From: Patiria pectinifera
Taxonomy: Eukaryota; Echinodermata; Asteroidea; Valvatida; Asterinidae
Direction of reading: 5' to 3'
Length of the DNA: 64,000 nucleotides
NCBI GenBank assembly: GCA_029964075.1
Contig: CM057140.1
Location: 10,434,643 to 10,498,642 of the forward strand
Shown here: positions 21,101 to 33,320 of the stretch, piece by piece
Position numbering within the stretch: the stretch's first letter is position 1
Layout: each line of letters starts with the position of its first letter
Notes under the pieces: generated by a model
The model's input: the letters and a program-made list of their open reading frames with translations, nothing else
The model's database searches: none
Told to the model about the DNA's origin: nothing
Position numbers and translations under genes: made by a program

Positions 21101-22762
21101 TTTTGCAATAGAGTGGTTGACTTTTTTCCCTGTGAAATTTAATATGTTAACATCACGTGACCAAACCATGGAAATTTCTAAACAAGTGGAACATGGTCTG
21201 TAGTTTCTCATGAGTAGTCAGTTTCATATAATTGCTGTATTAAATTGGCTGGCCTTCAGGGTACCAGACCAACATGGACGCAGCATAATAGTATACAAAT
21301 AATGAATGTTTGTGAGTGCAATGATAAGAATAATTTTATGAAGTGACAGATGGAAAGTTCTATTCCATGAGGCGAAACTGAGGAATTGAACATTCCATCT
21401 GTCACCGAATGAAATTATTCTTTCCATTGCAGGAATGTGAAACATTCATTATTTGTGTTATACAACACCTGAATAAATCCTCATCATCTGATTGGTCAGA
21501 GCCACCAATAGTGTGACCGTGCAATGGAACTACTATTTTTCGTGGAATAGAACTTCTATTTTTGCTGTGCAGCTGGGATGTGAGTTGTGATGAATGATTC
21601 AATGACATGTGATTCAATGACATTGACCCACCAATAGGGTGATGGGGATTTATTCATGCTTCTTGATAGCAAAAAATACGGCTTGTTCAATGACGGCCAT
21701 CTCTGTATAGGGGAACTGCAACTGCGTATGTTACGCAATAAAGCACCATTTCACAGTGTTGAAAATGTTCCAAACACGCGCGCTTGTTGCTCCAAATGTG
21801 TTGGAAATACGACGCAGCCGATGCGCGTTATGCAAGTTGACGCTCAAAATGCCGATGCACGTGGATGGTCTGTAGGAAATTACGGCATTTGAACGAGACT
21901 TATAGCTTGCAAAGCCAGTGCTAAATTTGACTCCTTCAATCTTACTGGACCGAAGATATTAAGGATGATTATATCAAGTTTCAATTTATGCAAATGTATC
22001 GACAGATTTTTTGTTTTATTTTATAAATTTTGCTGGTAACCTTATCCTGGTAGTGACCGTCATGTGAACCAGGATCCAACCGCTCATTTTCATCCTACTA
22101 TTGACAGCAGTTTCAATGCAGGAAAACATCCTGTTCATTGGCCCACATATATCATAACAAGCTCAGTTTTCAAGGTTTATTGTTGTGGGTGGGATTTGAT
22201 CTAGTCCATCTCTTCTGTCCTAAGCATCGTCGATATCAGAATTTTCAATAATCGATACATTGGAATTCTAATATTGAGAATATTTGATATATCGATTATC
22301 CCACTCATGTAAGAGTTAAAGAAAATGTGGGGAGTAAAAGGGGACCAAAAATTTCCTGGGCCCTTAAGCGGGCCCCAAACCCAACGCTGTTAGTTTTTGG
22401 AACCACTTTTTGAGGGCCAACATTTTTTTTAGGCCCTCCCCAAACTTGCGTTCTGGAAACGCCCTTGAAACAGACAGGATACAATCTACCATGAAATCTT
22501 GCAGCTTCATTTGCACTTGATTCGTTTGTTTTGTCTTTCCAGATAATATGATTTCTCCCATGGTGTAGCTTCTTGCACTTGGTGAGCCTGCATCCTCTTT
22601 GCATCAACCAAGTTTCAAGATATGAGACTGAGTCAAGAATTGAAACAAAAGTGAAGGTAACAGGTGAAAGGTCGATGAACTACGCATCATAGTAGCACAC
22701 TAGGGCCTTTACATAACAAAAGTACGACACAAGTTTCCGTTATAAGTTCATGTGTGTGATAC
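21101..22762. other. non-coding stretch, no gene seen
   Basis: Words of the type GGAATAGAACTT(C/T)TATT, GAACATTCCATCTGTCA and TGAAACATTCATTATTTGTG near 21300-21560 occur in both orientations and suggest an old fold-back. The stretch at 22225-22300 (ATCGATATCAGAATTTTCAA, TATTTGATATATCGATTATC) has a relative at 60730-60785. No exon found. Confidence 0.4.
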
Positions 22763-23132
22763 TTGGGCGTCAATCGGTGGGGGGTGGGGGGGGGTGGGGA
22801 CATGTCCCCCTCACTTTTTTAAGTGGGAGGGACATCATATCGTTTGTCCCCCCCCCCCACTTTTTTCGTTTGATTTGATTCTATAGCTCAGAATAGCTGA
22901 TTCAATTACTCCAAACTCAAAAATGATGTTTAAATGATGATCTTTTGCTAAAAAATTGGTTAAAGTGGGCAGAAATTCCCCAGATCACACCACAGAGCAT
23001 CTAGAATCAAAAACAATTCCAGGGCCCTTAAGGGGCCCCGAACCCCACGCCGTTACTGCTTCGCATTCGCATTTATTCTGATGCAAGTGTATCCCCCCCC
23101 CCCCCCACTTTTGAGAAGTGATTGACGCCCTT
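22763..23132. mobile_element. low-complexity fold-back with GGGCGTCAAT termini
   Basis: Left TTGGGCGTCAAT and right ATTGACGCCCTTG form an inverted repeat around G-rich (22777-22798) and C-rich (22849-22858, 23093-23106) tracts and AGTGGGAGGGACAT. The interior also carries AGGGCCCTTAAGGGGCCCCG, which resembles GGGCCCTTAAGCGGGCCCC at 22360, so the same family may extend upstream. Confidence 0.5.
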
Positions 23133-23702
23133 GCTCAGAGGGTATGACCAAAGGATTGATAGGATACATAATGCCGATGTTTCATTTCAAGCAGATTTTT
23201 TTTCATTTGATACATGGGAGTGTAATGGAAGTGTAATTGAATAGGATGTCACTTTTAATTGGCTTGTGCAGAGAATATTAAGTGACTAAAAGTTTTGTGT
23301 GGGATGAAGATTAAATCGTCAATTCTACACTGATTGACTGGTGTTCGTCAGAACCTTCTTCCAAGTGGTCTTGTACCCCGTCTCTTCATGTAACCATCAA
23401 ACAAGACTTGAGTCAAATGCATTCAAGCCCCATGCTCAATTTTAAGATTAAAGCAGATTTGTGACGATAATGGCAGACATCACACCGAAATCTTAGCGAT
23501 TGACGTCATAGGATTCACGTTGCTTTCTTTCACCATGCATGAGCCATCCCTCTGAATAGATAAATAGCGGATAAATTCTGTAACTGCTGCAATTGAGAGC
23601 GAAATATGGACACTTTTGCAAGATTGTGAAAGATTGCTTTTCCTATACATCAGTATCGGTCTCTAAAATATCTCCTTTTGAAATCCAGCAATGTTATTGA
23701 AT
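23133..23702. other. non-coding stretch, no gene seen
   Basis: No exon, RNA or repeat recognised. Confidence 0.4.
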
Positions 23703-24212
23703 TTAAAGGTAGTATACAACCTTTGCTTTTGCTGTAATTTTCAAAATGGATGGATTTGGGGGTTAGTATTTTATAGCTGATGTTGTTACACTGAACTGTT
23801 TAAGGTTTTGTGTTCATAGATGCTGGAAAAAGATCCAAGACAAAAATGCTGAGGTTGGTGGTTCCCTGACCCTACTTCAGATGAAATGGAGCAATTTATA
23901 GTTGTCGGGGAATTGTCAGATCAGGGAACCAGACTAGCTGGCTTGCCTCAAAATGTGGACTATAACAAACTCAATTTGGTTAATTGGGGGCAGTATTCGA
24001 GGAAGAAAACAATTTTTTTTTGTCCAACGATGGTTGGCCGGCCATCGTTGGAAACTGATACAAAAATTTCACTTTTCTTGAAAATGACAGCACACCAGGT
24101 GCTGTGATTTCACAGGATGCTTGAGACTATCATTCGCTAGTCAAGTAAGGTATTTCATATTTATTGGGTATTTTTTTTTTTTATGTTTGCAAATGTTGTA
24201 TATTACCTTTAA
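23703..24212 (+). mobile_element. TTAA-flanked MITE-like element, family TTAAAGGGAATATAC, copy 3
   Basis: Left TTAAAGGTAGTATACAACC and right TTGCAAATGTTGTATATTAC followed by CTTTAA; TTAA at 23703-23706 and 24209-24212. It carries the family blocks TTTTGCTGTAATTTTCA, GTGGTTCCCTGACCC, CAGGGAACCAGACTAGCTGG and CACACCAGGTGC. About 510 bp, no transposase. Confidence 0.85.
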
Positions 24213-24499
24213 GGACATTTTCTTGTGTGCCTTTGTTAGGCTATTGACTAGATAAAATGTATAGTAGGCAATAATTTTGAGCGATCGAGGTTGCTGGAAT
24301 GACTCCATTTTTTTTGGGAAGCAAAAGTAGAAATACCACATTGATTGAAGCAATTTAGTACTTCACTCTCCAAATCAAAGATTGTAAAACTGTAATTTCT
24401 GAACTGTTACAACATTTAGACTTATATAAGATTTGAGGCTTTGCATGGTGGGGTATCGGTATCGTTTCGGTTTGCGGTAACACCATGTGGTAATAACTA

Positions 24500-24670
24500 C
24501 TGCTTAGAAGATATTAGTTCTGAAAAGAACTTGTCCTGCTTATTATCAACTTTGCTAAGTAGTTTTTTGTTCTGATAAGAACAGTCCTGCTGTAAGTTCT
24601 AAACGAACTTGTCTTTGGTCTCAACGTTTCGACTAGCCTGCTCTAGTCATCGTAAGGAGACAAGTCATTT
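24500..24670 (-). mobile_element. Penelope-like remnant with a decayed hammerhead-ribozyme fold
   Basis: On the minus strand, 24661-24617 can form: stem GTCTC/GAGAC; a degenerate CUGANGA box (CTTACGA here); a stem-loop GACTAG-AGCAGG-CTAGTC; then GAAAC followed by GTT and GAGAC. This matches the minimal hammerhead plan reported for the terminal repeats of Penelope-like retroelements, in which a tiny third stem makes GAAAC almost touch the cleavage triplet. The invariant G of CUGANGA is changed, so activity as a ribozyme is doubtful. Next to it are three short GTTCTNAAAMGAACTTGTC-type repeats (24507-24602). Confidence 0.5.
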
Positions 24671-25624
24671 AGACTTGCGTCAATAACCTGTGAGTAATGT
24701 CGGTTTGTACTCATTCGTTCACGACCCAGGCCCATTGAAATGGTTTCGTAAAAGATTGCTGCGAAAATCTGGCCAAAAAAAACGTGCACAGACATTATTC
24801 TCCCGCACTGTAATTACTCTGATGTCGCCCTCGTACATTGGAGGGATGATTTTACCCCACGGCCTCTCCTGACAAGACATCCCATCTGTGTCACCGATAT
24901 CGCAGCTGTTTCACAAACTCTTTCTCTCTATCCCTCTTAATCCCCATCTCACAAGTAAAACGTCCCAATATCACCCCCTAAAAACCGGAGCACTCTCCGA
25001 AACCTAACGCCTGCAAGAGAATAAAAGACATGTAATCAATCTTGGGGGCCTCGTTCAAAAAGCCGAGAAAATCTTGTTTGGATCGAGATTGGCGAGTAGA
25101 GGGGGGAAAAAAACTGAGCGGAAAGTAATATCCTGGGAAAAAGAATGAAAAGGGAGCGGTGTTCATCTGATATCTGGTTCAAGGTTGATGAGACACTCTC
25201 AGCCATTACGTTTATCTCCGAGGGGCACAGATAAAAAGGAACCCTGCTTGAATGATGATGATGGCTCACACACACACACACGATACGCTCTACACCGCAA
25301 GCACTTTTGAGAACGAACAAAAATAAAGTACTTTAAACAGAGCGTTTCAAATCCGGGGGATTTGTTACGGGCTAACACCGTATCTCGTGCTTAATTGTAG
25401 CCTGCTGAATGGTTTGGGGACACGGGAGAGTCAGTCGGAGGTTGTTTACCCAGGAAAAATAATGAATAACTGGAACACGGTGAGGGGGTGTTGGGTTTAA
25501 ACAAGCTCGATCGGATCTCGGAAACTGCGGGCCAACGAATTCATGTTCATGCATGAGTCACATGATTGTACCATGTAATTGCTGGAAGGAGTAGTGTTTT
25601 TAGTAAAAAGAATATCAGATTTTT
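24671..25624. other. non-coding stretch, no gene seen
   Basis: Less AT-rich than the surroundings, with chance ORFs lacking domains. A run of seven CA units starts at about 25267. Possible regulatory DNA, but nothing specific. Confidence 0.35.
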
Positions 25625-25800
25625 GACCCCAGTGATCCCATGGTGACCTATGACCTCAGTTTGGTCATGTAACATGTTTGGGCTGGACTACTGATACTTT
25701 TGACAAAGTTTGGTTGAAATCGGTCAAAATATGTAGGAGCAGTAGACAATGTCAACATTTGTTAGTTACTAACTAACGGACTAATGGAGAGACATGACGA
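25625..25800 (+). repeat. dispersed repeat (GTGACCTATGACCTC ... GGAGCAGTAGACAATG)
   Basis: The order of words GATCCCATGGTGACC, TATGACCTCAGTTTGGTCAT, TTTGGTTGAAATCGGTCAAA and TATGTAGGAGCAGTAGACAA is typical of a repeat type I have seen in many marine animal genomes (recollection only). Its end is repeated at 1-60. Confidence 0.55.
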
Positions 25801-26858
25801 TGAACAAATTTTTTTAAACATTTCGTTTTTGAAAAAGCATCTAATTTTCTGCAAATTTTATCACAAAAATATTATGCCACAAAATTTTAAATGAGACAAA
25901 TAATGGCAAGTGTCAATCAAGTTTATATATTTTCTTTTAATTTAATTAGTAGATTTAATATTTTGTTTTGATTGCCCAAGTTTGGCAGTGTTTTTTAATT
26001 GAAACAACCTCGACAAGAATATTTTATTCCTGTCTTACATCAAGTTCAAAATCTTGATTTTTTTTTATAAATGTTGACATCACCCTAATCTCAAAGTCCA
26101 TCATCGCTCAGTATATTTGACCGAATCTGACTCGTTCCATTATCTCCACCAGAGAAGGGAATTACTCACACAAAAAATACATGTAGGCTTTACCTCCCGA
26201 ACAGGCCTATCAGTTACAAGGTTGAGAAACACCGGTTTTTTTTTACAGTCACTGCAATGGGCACTTCACAATGGTTTTGAGCAGAGTGCTATCTCAACCC
26301 TGGTTTATCTCTCCCCTGTCCCCCCACCCACCCCCACCCCAACAAAAAAAAAAGGTGACACACTATCCATCTGAATTCCTTGGGCTCCCAAGATGGAAGC
26401 AGCATGACACATTTTGTCAGGTTATTCAACCTGAGAGATGTAGGCCACTCACAAAGGAACCACCAAGGGAAATATCTTCCTTCCTCTAAAATGCCTACTT
26501 GCTTAGTGAGCCTTCGGTCTCGGATGCTTTAAAGATGCATGCCCTGTGCTCTTCACAAAGTAGATGCTGTTCTTCTGTATGTTTTGTTTTTTAAAAAAAA
26601 ACTACTTTTTTCTTCTTCTTCGATTTTGGGTGTCTGCAAACCTGTGGAAAAGGGCTTTCGTTTTGCACACAAATGAACCCGCCCTACAAGAGGCGCATTA
26701 TTGTCGGGCCGTAAATAATTCAGATTTTTTACCAAAAGAATTTAAGAATGAAATTTAGAGGTGTTTTTGTTTCATTTGATGTGTCATTCAAAAGTGAATA
26801 ACTTCTATGTTGCTTGGAAAAATAACAATTGGAAAAACAGATCTATTTTGTTTTCAAG
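25801..26858. other. non-coding stretch, no gene seen
   Basis: AT-rich on the left, with a C-rich tract at 26316-26342. ORFs here show no domain. Confidence 0.4.
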
Positions 26859-27202
26859 TTAACCCTCCTATGCAAACATACATTCTGTGCCAAGTTGTCC
26901 TTTCAGTCAAAATCAATCAAGTGACTGTTTTCAACAGTTAAGAGCTCCCAGCCTACATAAAGCAGGATTGACTGGCTGTGACTGCTTGTATAACTTGATA
27001 CAGCTGTGCTTTGACTGTAGGTGATTGATAAGCCAGCTGTGCTACCAGTTTCCTGCTTTTGTCTGTTGACTGAATTTGACTAGTCAGAGGGCTTGCTTGA
27101 ATTATGATCTGACTGAGTGTGACTAGCCTGTGTAAAAGACATGGCAGGGGAAGTGGATGGAATTTTGACTGTCTGTGACTGCTTAAACAGTAGGAGGGTT
27201 AG
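26859..27202 (+). mobile_element. TTAA-flanked MITE-like element, family TTAACCCTCC, copy 3
   Basis: Left TTAACCCTCCTATGCAAACA, right CAGTAGGAGGGTTAG (last base of TTAA changed). It matches 17562-17951 nearly throughout. The TIR is about 12 bp, TTAACCCTCCTR, which is the clearest piggyBac-like terminus in the window. Confidence 0.85.
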
Positions 27203-27904
27203 CTGGAAATAGCACAGGAGTGCATTTTTCAGCGCTAAGCCAATGTTGGCAAAATTGCCCTTTTTAGGCAGAGTTTTTTGTTATATATATTCCTGAATTG
27301 TTTTTTTACTAACTTGGTTTGTAGCTTTTGCTAAAGCAGTTCGAGCATGCTTTAAAATTACTTTAAATTTCAATTTATATTCTTTGAATGTAAGAAGAAT
27401 GCATTGAATTTGAAATTTAAAAATTGATTTGAAAATTACTTTTCAATTATGAGCGTCACTACTAGATAGGTTGGCTGTATTTTCATTGGCAATTTTGTAG
27501 TCATAACTTCAAATTAAATCACAGGTGTTTGACCCCTGGCCATATATAGATGCATAAAAAATTACTTTCCCTATTGAAATTTGATATATCTGTACTGTAA
27601 GAACCATATGCACAATAAACTATATTGTTTGAAATTAATTAAGTTGTTTTATTGTTATTTTTTTTATTGGAAATTAATTTGTTACACATCTCTAATAAAG
27701 ACACTCGTCGAAATGAGAAAACAAAAATTTGCTGACCCTTGCTTTTGTTTTTGTGGTTGAAAGGGTTGTGATACTGTGTATTTGTTTCTTTTCTCGAAGA
27801 AGTGTTTTCTAATTATTTTTTTCTAGTTATTTATTGAGGAGAATTTTACTTTTTCTTTGTATGATCAGTGTTACCTTAACTTTAAACCATTCATTCAATA
27901 TAGA
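27203..27904. other. non-coding, very AT-rich stretch
   Basis: Over 65% A+T by eye, with no gene, RNA or repeat boundary. Confidence 0.4.
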
Positions 27905-28240
27905 TACCACACAGTGTTAATCTAACACTGCACGCAATGTTAAACTAGCATTGGATGCGGTGCTAATCTAACATCAGAAAGTGTTAATCTAATGCCGCAC
28001 AAAGTGCTAATCTAACACTGCACATGGTTTTAATCTAACCCATAATAGGTATTAATCTGACACTGCACATAATGTTAACCTAACACTCATAATGTTAATC
28101 TAACAATAATGTTAATCTTGCACTGCTTATGTTGTTGATCTTACTATGATCTTACACTGCATGCAGTGTTAATCTTATTCTACACAGTGTTAATTTTACA
28201 CCACACAGTGTTAGTCTTACACCACACAGTGTTAATCTAT
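27905..28240. repeat. degenerate minisatellite of about 20 bp
   Basis: Words of the form CACAGTGTTAATCTAACACTG, with many substitutions and length changes, recur about 15 times. The last units (CACCACACAGTGTTAGTCTTA) are the most regular. Old and decayed. Confidence 0.8.
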
Positions 28241-31200
28241 AATCAGAGTCATCAAGTCAGAGTTACCGAGTGTTGCTCCAAGTTCTTGCATCATTTACAT
28301 TTCTTTACAAGCTGTATAGCTTAATAATTGACCACGGCGAGGTGCGACAGATGGGCTACTTGCCTCGTTATCGTGATAAATGGCCCCTCTAGATGGACAA
28401 CTTGCCCCGGTCAAATCCACGGCCCCTTGCCTAATAACACGGTCATAAGTTATGCGAGAGGAGGCTCAATGGCTATAACTCACCACAAATGGGGAAAAAC
28501 ACTGAAGACAGAAAAATGATCCTGCTCAGGTGCCATATGGCGTGTATATAGGACTGCTGGCCTTAAGTTAGTACAAGCCTCAGAGTGACCAAATTGTGAT
28601 GGTCTCATTTCTCGATGTGCTCTGAATCGAGGATATTTTGACAAATTTGAGTATAATCTCGCTAAATTGTGTTTTCCGCTTAATTGTGCTTTCAGACAGC
28701 CATCTCTTCCTTATTTTTTACGGGAGGGGGGTGTCGATAAAACTGGTGCCTGGATGAAAACATATGCAAACGCGATATTGATGTTGGCATCTTCTGTGCA
28801 CCATGAATATATGGGTTAGTTGACCACTTACCATCGTTTAACACCAAGGCCGATATCATATAATAGTCCTTGAAGACAGTCATATCTCTTATTGCACAAA
28901 TAAGTTCATTTTATGTAAATTGGTCTCACTCTGACTCGGATGCAAAGCAACTGGAATTTATATCAACGTCAGCAGCTTTTGTTGTTGCTAATAATTGTCA
29001 CTGGAAACTTGCAAGAAATGCAAGGTTCTTTTCTCTTCTTGAAATTTAAAACATACAGTATTTCCTTTTTTTAATTCATTATAGTGTGAAAAAGGCATCG
29101 TAAAAAATACAGCTTTTATTAAAGAAAAAATACGACTTCAGTTGTGCAAGTACGAAACAAATTAGCACAGAAATTGGACAATAAACGGCATATTACCATC
29201 TCGCTGTCAGATGCTTGACACAAATTTTATGACCTAACCCAAGAGAAATCATTCATCTGTTGCGAGGATTTTTCTGAGGTCAGCGGAGCGGGCCGTACGG
29301 AGTACCGGGGCAATCAGAGCTAATAACCCCATCGGCTCAGAGGTTCGGCCCGCTGGATGACATTAACCCTCCCGTGAACCCGGGCCAGCTTGTATATGCG
29401 GCAACGATTCCTATTCCGTTTGATATATCGCCGTCCCTTGTCTCATAAAGAAACAGAGAGATAAGTATCTGCAATATGATACAACGTCCATGGTAGTTTG
29501 CGTAATACGACTAGATAGCTGCATTCATCTTGGATGAGATGGGAATAATAAGTTTGAAGTTTATATTTCACTCATAAAAAAATTATATCGTTGTATTATA
29601 GGTGGTTTGCACATAGTACGCGTTCCATTTACATAATTATCTGCTCGATCAAAAAGAACTACTCCATTTTTCAAAGTAAACAACCTTTGTAAAGTTCAAT
29701 TTTCACTTGTTACTTAGATTCGTTTTCTCACATTTTCCATAACCGCCACATTTCCAAATTTAACATTTTGTTTTTTTTACAAAATCGCCCGCGAATAGCT
29801 TATACAAATGTGTGGTTTAAAAAAACTTAAATTTTAATCAGAAATTTAAGTTCATTGAGTTTGTTGCCAGACCTACGGTTATATTACTTTTGAGTAGATT
29901 TGGTTATGATTAAAAACGACGACAATTTCAATCTTAGATTAAAGTCGCACTTACATTAAAAAAAAACACGAAAAAAAACACCGTGAGTTTCAATCAAAAA
30001 AGTGGAACGAATTTCAATCAGTTTGAAAGCTTTCCAAGAAGATATAACGATCTTGAGTTACTCATAGAAATCACCTTCTTTACAAAAAAAATACAATTTT
30101 TTCCCCATTCAGTATTGAGGTTTTCCCAATCCGTAGAGGATTGTTTGCTTCAGTTCGGATCGGTTTCAGTGTGAATGCCAACCCCATGAATCAAGAGATC
30201 ACCGGGAGAGTGTAGTTATCCACTAGGGTACAATCTTGATACTCCGAGTCAAAGACAGCCAGTCACCCCTGACTCACCCCATTCATTGCTCCCTATTCAT
30301 TATTTTGTTTCTGACTTAAAGAAATATTCCTGACATATTTCAAAACCAAGAAATACCTGCACAGAACTGTGGCCCACGTTATAAATCACTTTCTCTTTGT
30401 GTGTGTATGTTCCCCTTCGAGATCTTTTGGTTTTTTTTGGTTAAATAGGCCTACATACCACATTTTTAAGAGGGTTATTTGACATCACTCTTAAAATTAT
30501 CTCGTATGTAGTGTTAAGCATAATGTTTCACGTGGCTTTCCATAGCTGCTGCTAATATCGCATTCAAGTAGATCAAGTTAAGTTTAGGTTATAAAACGCA
30601 GATTAATGATTATAAGTATGACACGCCAATTCTGTAAATTTTGGAATCTTAAATGAAAGCCTGCAAGGGATCTTTGCCGTTATTGAATTTAACATGTAAA
30701 GCAAATATTAAATATTCATGATTTCTGTTATCAAGCAAAGATTAAGCTAAGCTTTTTTTACGAAGGGAAACTGAAATAAAAGATATACATCTTCTTTTAT
30801 TGAATACTAAAGTAGTGTGTTTTCTTCGACTTCGAGATAAAACAGCCATGCTCCAAAAACTCTCGATACATCATATCGTCGGGGGATATAATTTATGATT
30901 TTATGGCGAAGAGCGCGCGTTCCTAAAACACGGGCGAACGGCCACAATAATCCAGCGTGTCAAGAGAGAGTGCCATGGGGGTTAACTGACCGAGTTTTTC
31001 CAGGGCAAACGCATCATATCACGGCTCTGGCGGTGGCTGCTCGGCTCGGAGCTTTGCGGGGTGTGTGGGCCCGGACAAAGAGAGTCGAATTTCAAGATCG
31101 AAGAAGATGACGGGGGGAAAAAAAGAAATGTCAGATATTTCTTTCTCGAGTTTGAGATTTCAGATGAGAGTTTTTTTTTAATATAAATCCAAGGCTGTTT

Positions 31201-32735
31201 AACGTAATGCACGAATCTCAAAATGGCTCAAAAACAAATTTGCCTATAGCATCTTTGTAGCATACTGAGTATACGGTGTTCATACGTCGGTGAAGAGCAA
31301 AACCTGTTTATAGCATCTTTGTCGCTAAAATTCGAAATTAATTTCGTCAAGACAATACCTTTAATGTGTTTTTTTTGCAGGTTTTCTTGAGTCGTGTACT
31401 ACAACTACAAAATGATATTATTTAGCATTCCATTTCAAATTTTCTTCTATTCGCTACCATCTAAAAAAAACAAACAATCAAAGTCTTTAACTTTGCAGCC
31501 TCTTTCAGCCTTGAAAACCAGGATTTTTTATTTATTTTGTTTAAAGCAGATACATTTTTTGCAGCGTGAACATCCTGTTTGTTGCGGCTTTGAAACGGTG
31601 AATAATCCAGGCACCAGTTCTCATTAGCTGTTTCGCTTTTTAAATCAGCCCCGGTCTTTTCGCTACATGCAGCAGGTGCTGAAGATACACTATTATGATT
31701 AATAATTGTTTGACGAGACAAAGCCAAAAAATACCTAGTCAAAACCTCCTCATTTATTCCCAAATATTGTGCGATATTGTTCCCCTCGCCTCCCAACTGT
31801 TGTGTTTTCTAATTTTAGCCGGTTCCGCAGAGCCAAAGGCCCCTCGGGATGGATGATTGAAAACGTTGCAAATGACATTTTTACATCCTGGTTTTTGTCA
31901 CTACAGGCATAATTGCATTTACAAATTGTATACACCTTTATTTTGTCCATGTTCCGCCGCATTGAGAGATCCACGTGAAAAGAAACAGGCATTTCTGTCA
32001 CACCGAGTATCAGTTGAAATCATTTCATGTATCGAGAACATTTTGAACGAATTTCGCGATCCTCGTTATCTCAGAAAATATTTATTGAACATGAGAGCGA
32101 CGAAAAGATTGCCATGGTTGGAAAAAAAACCTCATAACGTGCAAATTCACAAAGTTTAGGACGGTTATATCTAATTTTAACATATATTTGTTGAAACGTC
32201 AAAACATTTTGTTGATGCGGTTATCAAAAAGTACCGGTAATCTACCGCTCGCTGTGGCCATATGCGCTCGTGAACTCTGTTTTATTGAAGCTGTTTTATC
32301 AAAACATCACAGCCGATAATGTTCACATGTGTTATGACCTTGCAAAGCGTGCGTAGCCATCCGATTGGAGTCTTATCTTCTGTACATATCGCAATCGCGA
32401 CTGACAGATGAAATTACTTTTCCTGATTAATAGCTACCGCGCAGCGTGAAAATCATACAATTTGACGAAAATTATTATACTTCGCGTCTGGCATATACAA
32501 TTATTTTTTTTGTTGGACTTCGTACTCTCTGCGGTTTGGCCCATCGCAGGGTTCAATTTTAGTGAGCTACTGTGTAGATTGTTTGCACTGCGGTCATCTT
32601 GGAGGTGTGTGCTTTTGTTCAGTCGGTATGCGCATGATTAGAGCTCTTGTGCGTTCATTGTTGATGAATTAACATAACAAAAACAAACCTAGAAGATCAT
32701 GATGCTGAATGCAATCGATGTACACGTTAATTAAG
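28241..32735. other. gene-free, repeat-poor region with GC-rich islands
   Basis: No exon or repeat family from this window recurs here. GC-rich patches interrupt AT-rich DNA at about 28330-28460, 29275-29400 and 30895-31110. The short ORFs in them (such as 30895-31110) have no domain and no splice signals. Conserved non-coding regulatory DNA is possible but cannot be shown from one sequence. Confidence 0.4.
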
Positions 32736-33320
32736 GGCGAGTCAAAAAGAAAGTGACCTCGATTAATGATTTTTCCCTTTAAAAAGCAATTCACGAATAC
32801 CTAAGACAGTTTTACCCATTCCTATTGGTCGAGGCCGGTCTTAAACGGTTGATACAACACCGGCTGGCTGGTCTTAAACACTTTTCCAGTGTCACATGAA
32901 ATTCGGACTCCTATGAAATCAGTCCCTTTTACCCTTTTATTGGTTGAATGTTCGCAATCCTCGGTTAGACATGCGCAATACTACCAATGAGTCCGTATTT
33001 CACAGTCCTAAATTCACACTACACCGGCGCAGCTGCGTGCTGCGCCACATCGCACAGTACGCGCAACATGCGCGCCAATCTCAATATACGGAGTTGTTAA
33101 CGACTACACTCGCGAGAGGCAAATACCATAACATAGCTAGAGGGGTGTTTAAAAACATGAAGTAAATCGTTGAGCAAAATCGTTGGAAATGTAAAGTTTT
33201 TGACATATTTTGACTGTTTGACCGAAAAGGTATTTATGAATCCGGCTCGGGTCATTATCAGCGTCCAGACTCCAAACCGGTCTTAAACATAGTGTTTAAT
33301 ACCGGCCAAGCACACATTTA
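32736..33320. repeat. possible repeat region with CCGGTCTTAAAC words
   Basis: GGGCGAGTCAAAAAGAAAGT at 32737 resembles the outer end of some mariner-like TIRs. GGCCGGTCTTAAACGG (32832), CTGGTCTTAAACAC and ACCGGTCTTAAACA (33278) recur inside. No matching opposite terminus was found, so no element boundary is claimed. Confidence 0.3.
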
